From Tremella fuciformis (Eukaryota; Basidiomycota; Tremellomycetes; Tremellales; Tremellaceae), in the NCBI GenBank assembly GCA_032768795.1, contig CP136497.1, positions 1,366,501 to 1,430,500 of the forward strand: 64,000 bases of DNA, given 5' to 3'. Of this stretch, positions 57,361 through 64,000 are shown one piece after another (positions within the stretch are counted from its first letter, which is position 1; each line of letters opens with the position of its first letter). Both the position numbers and the translations under genes were made by a program. The notes below the pieces were generated by a model. The model was not told the DNA's origin. It saw only the letters and a program-made list of their open reading frames with translations, and made no database searches.

Positions 57361-57824
57361 TAGAGACCCTAAAGTCGACACTTCATGCATCTCCTCTTCC
57401 TCTGGTCATGTTGCCGTGTGCCTCCTCGCCTGGGAACCGTGCCAGGAAGCATCTACGGGCTTTGGGTACAATGCTTATACCAATGACACGAGAGCGTAGC
57501 CTCGGGTGCTGGGCAGCGGACCTGTAGTGGGAACTGTGAGTACTGTAATTCAAGCTCGCACACCTGATGCTGAGTGAATCAGCGCCGTAAAGGTCACTTC
57601 CTTCTTGGGGTCTGGAGCATACAGTACGGGAAGTAAGACCTCCTCGTCATAATGTTATGGCCATGAGCTTGCATACCCAGCATTCCGCGCCGTACAAAAG
57701 CGTCAAACATCCAGAAAAGTATGCGCAAATGAGCATGGCAACGATGACACCCTCCCGCACGGCTCAACTCCCCATCTGCGACACCCTTTTCACCACCGTC
57801 CTGCTCCCGCATCTCCCTTGCGCC
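57361..57824. other. Intergenic, convergent
   Basis: Between the stops of the FAD oxidoreductase and the sugar transporter. Nothing seen. Confidence 0.4.
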
Positions 57825-59752
57825 TTAGACAGTGAGGACGTGGGTCTTGGCCGTCGCGGCCTCGACCGCCTTCTCCTCACCAGCGTCCCCCTCGGCGCCC
57901 TCCACATAGTCTTTGGGGTGGGCTTGGGCGCCAGCGAGCTCGATCTGGTGGGTCGCCTCGGCACCGTCGAACAGCGCAGCGACTTCTTCGAGGGTCCTAC
58001 CCGAGGTCTCGACGAAGAAGAAGTAGATGACGACAACTGTGGAGTCAGCCGACCGCTAAAACATGCAGTCTGAGACTGACTCTGAATCAAGATGAAGACC
58101 AAGAATACGAGGTAGTACTTCCACTTGAGGTTGGCAAGCCCGATGGGGTTGCAGTACTGGAAAATGATGGCTTGGGCCTGGCCGAAAGTGACCGAGAAGG
58201 CCATACCCTTGCCACGCAGGTGGAACGGCATGATCTCCGTCTCGTAAGCGTAAAGAAGGGGCGTGCAGGCTGTTGTTGTCAGCGCAGATCCTCAGGGTGG
58301 TGAGCATGACTGACCAAGACTGTAGCCGATGTCGTAGAAGAAGATGGCAAAGATGACGGCGCCAGCGAGACCGTGCGTCGGCGCACGCGAGTAGACGGCG
58401 GTGGTCGAGGTGAGGATGACGTTGGCCGCCAGCATGATGAACCACGAGCTCAGCCAGATCTTGCGACGCCCCGCAGACTCGGCGAGGGAGGCACCGAGGA
58501 TAGAGGTGAGCCAGTTTACGACTTGCAGACCGCCGTTGACACCGGTTTGCTGGGTTGAGCTGGAGATGCCGACGAGGTCGAGCACGCTTGAGAGGTAGTA
58601 GGCGACGATAGCTTGACCGTTCCAGTCTGCATGGTCAGCGGACCGTTCATCACGGCCCGAGGTGGATGCTCACTGGAGAAGACGGAGACACAGGTGATCA
58701 TAAGGAATCGCTTCCTGTTTCCGGGAGTCGACAGGGCTGTACGCCAAGAGACAGCCTCACGGCCCTCACGAGCGAGCACCTCGCGCATCTCCTGGAACTC
58801 GAAGAGCACGAGCTCGTCGTTCATGTCGCCGTTCGCGTGGTATTTGGCCAGAATGCGGAGTGCCTCCTCCTCACGGCCGTTGGCAATGAGCCATCGAGGG
58901 GATTCGGGGAGGAAGGGAAGGGCCGCGCAGATGTAGATGGCGGGGACAATCTGGAACAGGGCGGGGATACGCCACGCCCACGAGGTGTTCTTCATGTGCG
59001 AGGTGCCGAAGCCGACCCAAGAGATGGCGATGGCGCCGACGTAGTAGACGGTGTTGTAGGTCGTGGCGACTGTGCCTCGCATACGCGGATGGGCGTACTC
59101 TTGGGCGATGATAGGGGCGACGGTGGTGGAGAAGGAGAGGGCGGAGCCGATGATCACACGACCGCCGATGAACATGCCCTTACTCTTGGCGGCGGTCTCG
59201 ATGGCGGTACCGACGAGCACTGCGAGAGATCAGCACATCAGGGGAGCGCAGTGTTGTGAAAACTCACACAGAACCATGCCGATGAGAATACTCATGCGAC
59301 GACCGAAGCGGTCCATGACCTGCTGGGAAGGAAGAGCGCTGACGAAACCGGCAATGTACATGGAGGTGGTGATAAGACCGAGCTCTTTCGAGTTGGGGTG
59401 TCCCATGGCTTGGGAAGTCAGTTTGACCCTCTTACACAACTTCTCATCCACTGACCAGCTTTCCATGACGGCCTGGAAGAGTTAGCAGTTGCATGATCAG
59501 AGAACGAGCAGACATACAGAGATTGATGAACAGTGTTGAGACTCTTGTCGACACCGGAAGACGCCTGAATAGCCTACAAGCTCCGTCAGACTCTTCACCG
59601 CGAGAACGCTGCCGCGTTTGCCTACTCACACATGCAATGGTGACAAGGAAGACGCTCATCCGGAGACCGGGGTCCTTCCACCAAGAGGGGTTGGTGTTGT
59701 TGGCATAGTTGTCGTAGACCTGTCCGGCCTTGCGTCCGAAGAAGATGCCCAT
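57825..59752 (-). CDS. MFS sugar transporter (hexose/lactose-permease-like)
   Basis: MGIFFGRKAGQVYDNYANNT start, then short exons, MGHPNSKELGLITTSMYIAG, QQVMDRFGRRMSILIGMVL (G-R-R motif), IGSALSFSTTVAPIIAQEYA, HPRMRGTVATTYNTVYYVGA (R-G motif), ALPFLPESPRWLIANGREEE (PESPR), VGISSSTQQTGVNGGLQVVN (sugar-binding QQ...N region), SAGRRKIWLSSWF, ETEIMPFHLRGKGMAFSVTF, YFFFVETSGRTLEEVAALFD (PETxGRTLEE). Ends KTHVLTV. About 520 residues; the exons around the first helix (59440-59640) are hard to place and lack the usual GYDGSMMNGLQ block, reading instead SSGVDKSLNTVHQSL. Substrate unknown; could serve the neighbouring catabolic genes. Confidence 0.87.
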
Positions 59753-60498
59753 CGTGATCGAGAAAGCTGATACCTGGGTTTCATCGAGAGGACCGGTGGC
59801 AGAACCCAGACATCTTATAAGTGCAGCGTAAAGTCAACCCATCCACGGGGGCCCATGTCAAAGAGACCCTTCCGAAGATCAGTGTCGGGAACGGCTTCCC
59901 GATACTTGTGGTGGCAGAAAAACGGGTGGCGTCGTACTCGAGACCCTCAGGCGTCGCCGAGCCTTCCCGAGAGCAGTGGCGAAGCATACGACGATAGCTT
60001 ATCACAGCCTGGACGTGCTGCATATGTAGGAAAGGCAATTGACCAATCAGAGTGTGGAGATAGGAAACCGGAGTGAGAGTAGGATACGGCTTGTCTGCGT
60101 GGGAAGCGTCCCCGTAGACGATATCGACCCGGCAAGTAGCGAGCAGAAGCTGCAAGAGATAGAGCGTCCCCCTGCCCAGAACGCGCCGTCCCGACAAGGG
60201 CTATGCCATAGTGACCCTGCCTGCCATCGCCCTCGCTCGGATTGGGCTTCCCGATAGTTGTTTCTGTTGAACAGTCTCCAGGCCGGCCCGATGGGGTCCG
60301 AGCTGTCACAAGGCATTTCTGCAACGGGCAAGGAAGAGGTCCTTGGCCAGAGCTCGGGGGATCCGGGATCTCGACGTTCCCTGGCCAGCAAAGTCTCGCT
60401 GCGGAAGAAGTGAAGCCTGTCTGTATGCGAGTCCGCCCCGACTGATCAGAATCAACAGGATGCATGAAACTCTCCAGAAAAACGCTACGAGTACAAGC
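59753..60498. other. Intergenic
   Basis: Promoter of the leftward sugar transporter and the 3' flank of the 5-oxoprolinase. ORFs on both strands (up to 172 codons at 59947-60465, minus) look like chance overlap. Confidence 0.4.
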
Positions 60499-63400
60499 CT
60501 AATCACAGCTCTCCTGGGCAGCGGCCCACTGGCTCAAGCTGCCATTGGCGCGGGGAAAGACCTTGCGACCAGCAGGCTTGGTCGTCCCATTAGGGTGCGA
60601 AACCAGTAGCGGTGCTTGTTCCCCCGAGATAGCTTGGTCTTCTCCCGCTACTGCACCATAGCCACCGCCACCAGGGGTATGGATGATGACACGCTCTCCA
60701 GGCTTGAGACTGTCGCCCGTCAGCGCTTCTCTCTGATTTGTAGACTTACGCAAAGGCGCAACTGGGAGGGGGTTTGACCCGGCGGAACCCTCCTTCAGGC
60801 TTCTTCCTCATCCAGTACATGGCACCGCGCTCCCCCGGCTGACCGCCGTGCATGCCGTACGGTTGGTTAACTCTCCGCTCTCCGATATGGGCAACCTCGC
60901 TTGTCAGCGGCTGATCGATTACATTTGGCTGGGCTCACCTCCATGGGCACCCTTGCCTCGTATTCTCGGTGCACACCGTCGCCGCCTCGATGTTGACCTT
61001 TGCCACCTGTCCCGCGACGGATGGAGAATTCTCGCAGAAGCAACGGGAACCGAGTCTCCGCAATCTCGACATCACCAATACGGGTGTTGGTCATCTGCCT
61101 CGTCAGCGTCTGTTCCACTGAAGAGAGCACCACCTCTCACGTTGATCTGCACTGCCGACTGTCCATCCCAGGTTGGTCCGGCCCCAGCCCCACCGCAGAC
61201 TACACAGTCAGAAAAGGGCCCTTGGCACGTTGGTCTGGACTTACTGGTCTCGCCGTAGCTGTACTTGCCGTAGTTGAAGCCGGTTCCTATATCGATCAGA
61301 AATAGTCCGCAGTTGACCGCACAACCGACCGTTCATGGTGCCCTGGCCAGCTCCGCACGCCTCGAAAGCCTTGAAGATGACATCCACCACCCTCTGGGAA
61401 GTCTCCGTATTTCTGCTCATCAGTATCAACCATCACCAGCATACAATTGCAACTCACCCAGAGCTGACTGCCGCCTCGAGCGACGGAGAAAGGAAGGATT
61501 CGGGCGGGATGATGAGCTTGATGGGCTGGAGCACACCAGAGTTGAGCGGCATGTCGGTCCCGATGATCGTCCGCAAGCTGTAAATGAGGGCAGAACGCGT
61601 GACAGACTCGGGCGCGTTGAGGTTAGATAAACTCTCTGGACCAGTGCCGGTGAAGTCGAACGTGGCGGACCCATCCTCCTTGTTAATGTCAATCTTGAGG
61701 CGAATGACTGTGCCGTCGTCTGGACACGATCAGCATACGGAGCCAGAAGGTGACTTTGAATTACCCATGTAGTCCTCTGCAGTGATCACGGTCTTGCGCT
61801 GAGCTTTGAGGAAGTCGCGCACAGACAGCTCGGCATTGGCCCGGATAGCACCCATGTAGTGCTGTACCACGTCTTTGCCGTACTCGTTGAACAGCCCAAT
61901 GATCTGGTTCGAACCGACAGCGCACGCAGAACATTGCGCCTTGAGGTCGGAGATGTTGACGTCGATTTGTCGGGTGGCCAAGCAGTCGGGCGAGTCGCCT
62001 GCACGGGCAAAGATCTCACGCATGCCGCTCTCGTTGAAGACGCCGTCGCGGACGAGGAACTCCGACATGATGGCTGCACCCTCCTGGTAGCTCTCCGTTG
62101 CACGCGGATGGCTAGGACACGTCAGATCGACTCAACATCGAACGTGTCCACCTACACAGAGTGCCCTTCCAGACCGCCGATGTCGGCATGGTGACCACGG
62201 GCGGCAACCCAGAAAGCGATCTCGTTGCTGCCTTCGGTGGCAAAGACGGGCTGCATGACCTGGACTGTCAGACTCCAGCCTCTCTGGCAGAAGGCAACCG
62301 CGACCCACAGTGATATCGGGCAAGTGTGTCCCGCCGACTTTCGGGTGGTTGGCCACGATGATATCGCCACGGCGGAGCTTGCCCTCGTGCATCTCGGCCT
62401 GAGCACGTACCGCATACTCCATACTGCCAAGGTGGACGGGGACCTGACCGCGTCAGCGAGTGCCCAAAACGGACTCAAGAAACGTACGTTAGGTGCATTG
62501 GCCACCAAAGCGCCATCAGGGCCAAAGATAGCACATGAGAAGTCCAGGCGCTCTTTGATTTGGACAGAGATCGCTAATGACGGTCAGCCTTACTCATGAC
62601 CTGCTGGACTTGACGCACATGTCTTCTGAAGAGCGCGTCCCATCTGCTCGGCGATGCCCATGAAGCGATGGCTAAAGATGGAAAGCTGAATGGGGTCGAC
62701 GGTCTGAGTATCGAAGATCTTGCGAGCTCCAAGACCCACGTCGATGCTGCCCGATCAGCCCAAAACCCAGAGGCGCAAAGGTAGCAACTCACAATACGTG
62801 GTCGCGCAGGATTCTCGCGCGGTTCTGGGGGTGGAGCAAGATAGTTTGCGTCTTGTCAAGGATCAGGGCCGGGCCACTAACTGCAGAGCCCGGAGAGAGA
62901 TCGTCGAGCTTGTACAGCTTGGACGACTCGAACTTGCCCGACTCTTCGAAGAAGATGTCTTGGGTGGCAAAGTGAGCATCTGCAGCAACAGGGATCTCCG
63001 GGAGACTTCTGAGATCGGTACCGAAAGACACATCACCGACATCTTCGTCGCTGCCACCAACGGCGCGCACTCGGACGTTCTCCACGCGGAGGCCGGTCTC
63101 GAGCACAAAGGCAAACTCGCGTAGATGGTCCTGCCTGAATGCCTCGAGGTAGTCGCCGTTATCGGGACGGAGGATCATGAGCTTGGTGTCCGAACCGTTG
63201 TACCGCATGTTGAGGTAGCACTGGTAGCGGATGAGGTGCTCGGGTACTCCTTGGGCAAGCAGGTCCAGGCGACTCTTCTCTTTGAGGGCTGCGAGCCGCT
63301 CGTCGATCTGGACCATCGACTCGGGGGTGTAGTCGACGCTGAGCGGTTCGCTCAGGTCCACGGCGACTTCGGCCAGGGCCATACCGTATGCGGACAGCAC

Positions 63401-64000
63401 GGACGAGTACCTAGCATGTCAGATTGGCTCATGCCTTGAAATCGGGAAAGCACTTGTGCACGATGACGTTGTGCATCCCCAGGAGGCTGGCGAGGGCACA
63501 AGCGTGCTGGCCACCTGCTCCACCGAAGCTCGACAAGTTGTGGCTGCTGGTCTGATGACCTCGCTGCTCGGTCAATGCGCGGATGGGACGGGCCATGGCG
63601 GTGTTGGCTGTGGGAGTCAGCTTCACCGTAAGCTCTATGAGTGGGATGCACCCACCGACGTTGATGAAGCCGCAAGCCACCTCATGGGGAGTAAATGTCA
63701 TTCCACTCTCCTTGTTTATGCGGTCGGTCAAGCTCTCGAAGGCCTCTTGAACGATTTCGTAGTCGAGGGGCATGTCCTCGCTTGGCCCGAAGACTGGGCG
63801 AGTCAGCAGAAAACCTTACCAGGGATCCGGGGTGGCTCACTGAAGGGGAAAGAGTCGATGTGGAGACGACCCAAGAAGAGGTTGGCATCGGTGACCGTCA
63901 GAGGTCCGCCTTTGCTGGCAAGGTCAGCTCGATCGTCCAACCGCTCCGCAGCAGGTCCCTTACCGGTAACATGCCGGCCCTGGGTGAGCACCCGCAGACT
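60499..64000 (-). CDS. 5-oxoprolinase (HyuA-HyuB fusion), 5' end beyond the window
   Basis: ATP-dependent hydrolysis of 5-oxoproline to glutamate. The visible part begins inside the HyuA half: [108 protein letters not shown]. The HyuB half follows: [139 protein letters not shown] and [14 protein letters not shown]; ends [12 protein letters not shown]. Many short introns, no unexplained stop, so intact as far as seen. The missing N-terminus should hold the ATP-binding part. A decayed relative lies at 37385-38020. Confidence 0.92.

Noticed and set aside
59947..60465. 172-codon minus-strand ORF
   Set aside because: No family resemblance and lies in a stretch with open frames on both strands; probably chance.
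1..64000. tRNA, rRNA, CRISPR or bacterial-type operons
   Set aside because: No tRNA-like arms or spaced repeats seen, and the gene structure is clearly eukaryotic.

Overview
This window looks like nuclear DNA of a basidiomycete yeast or dimorphic fungus, most likely a tremellomycete of the Trichosporonales type (inference from gene content and intron style, not from a database search). It is GC-rich and gene-dense. Almost every gene is split by introns of roughly 40-60 nt with GTGAGT-like donors, CTGAC-like branch sites and AG acceptors, so apparent stops inside genes are mostly intron sequence. I find no rRNA, tRNA or CRISPR. Exon joins were worked out by eye from frame and family motifs.

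Left part (1-16.7 kb): the 5' end of an amino-acid transporter; a mitochondrial flavocytochrome b2 L-lactate dehydrogenase; a siderophore-iron transporter with an iron-type GATA site upstream; a haloacid dehalogenase-like hydrolase; and a block with a class III aminotransferase, a tartrate/D-malate-type dehydrogenase, a succinate-semialdehyde dehydrogenase, an FAD amine/amino-acid oxidase and an UNC93-like permease.

Middle (16.9-38.8 kb): three transcription factors (two Zn2Cys6, one bZIP-DUF3425), an NmrA-like regulator, a Gfo/Idh/MocA oxidoreductase divergent from a sugar transporter, a small GFA-family protein, a vitamin/allantoate-type permease divergent from a TauD dioxygenase, a drug-type MFS exporter, and a broken fragment of a 5-oxoprolinase.

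38.8-45.8 kb: a Dal5-type permease gene is interrupted by a complete Ty1/copia retrotransposon (40553-45248, coding on the minus strand). Its two 218-bp LTRs look identical and it is flanked by the 5-bp duplication CGCTC, so the insertion is very recent. The element carries a striking excess of one pentamer, GGTAG on the plus strand.

Right part (46-64 kb): a Zn2Cys6 factor followed by a D-glutamate cyclase/DUF1445 protein, a transaldolase-family protein, a PhyH dioxygenase, an orphan gene, a second FAD oxidoreductase, a sugar-type MFS transporter and a nearly complete 5-oxoprolinase that runs off the right edge. Together these suggest a D-glutamate / 5-oxoproline scavenging neighbourhood. Overall the window reads as a nutrient-scavenging region: eight transporters (one broken), four DNA-binding regulators and many catabolic enzymes, often in divergent enzyme-transporter or regulator-enzyme pairs.
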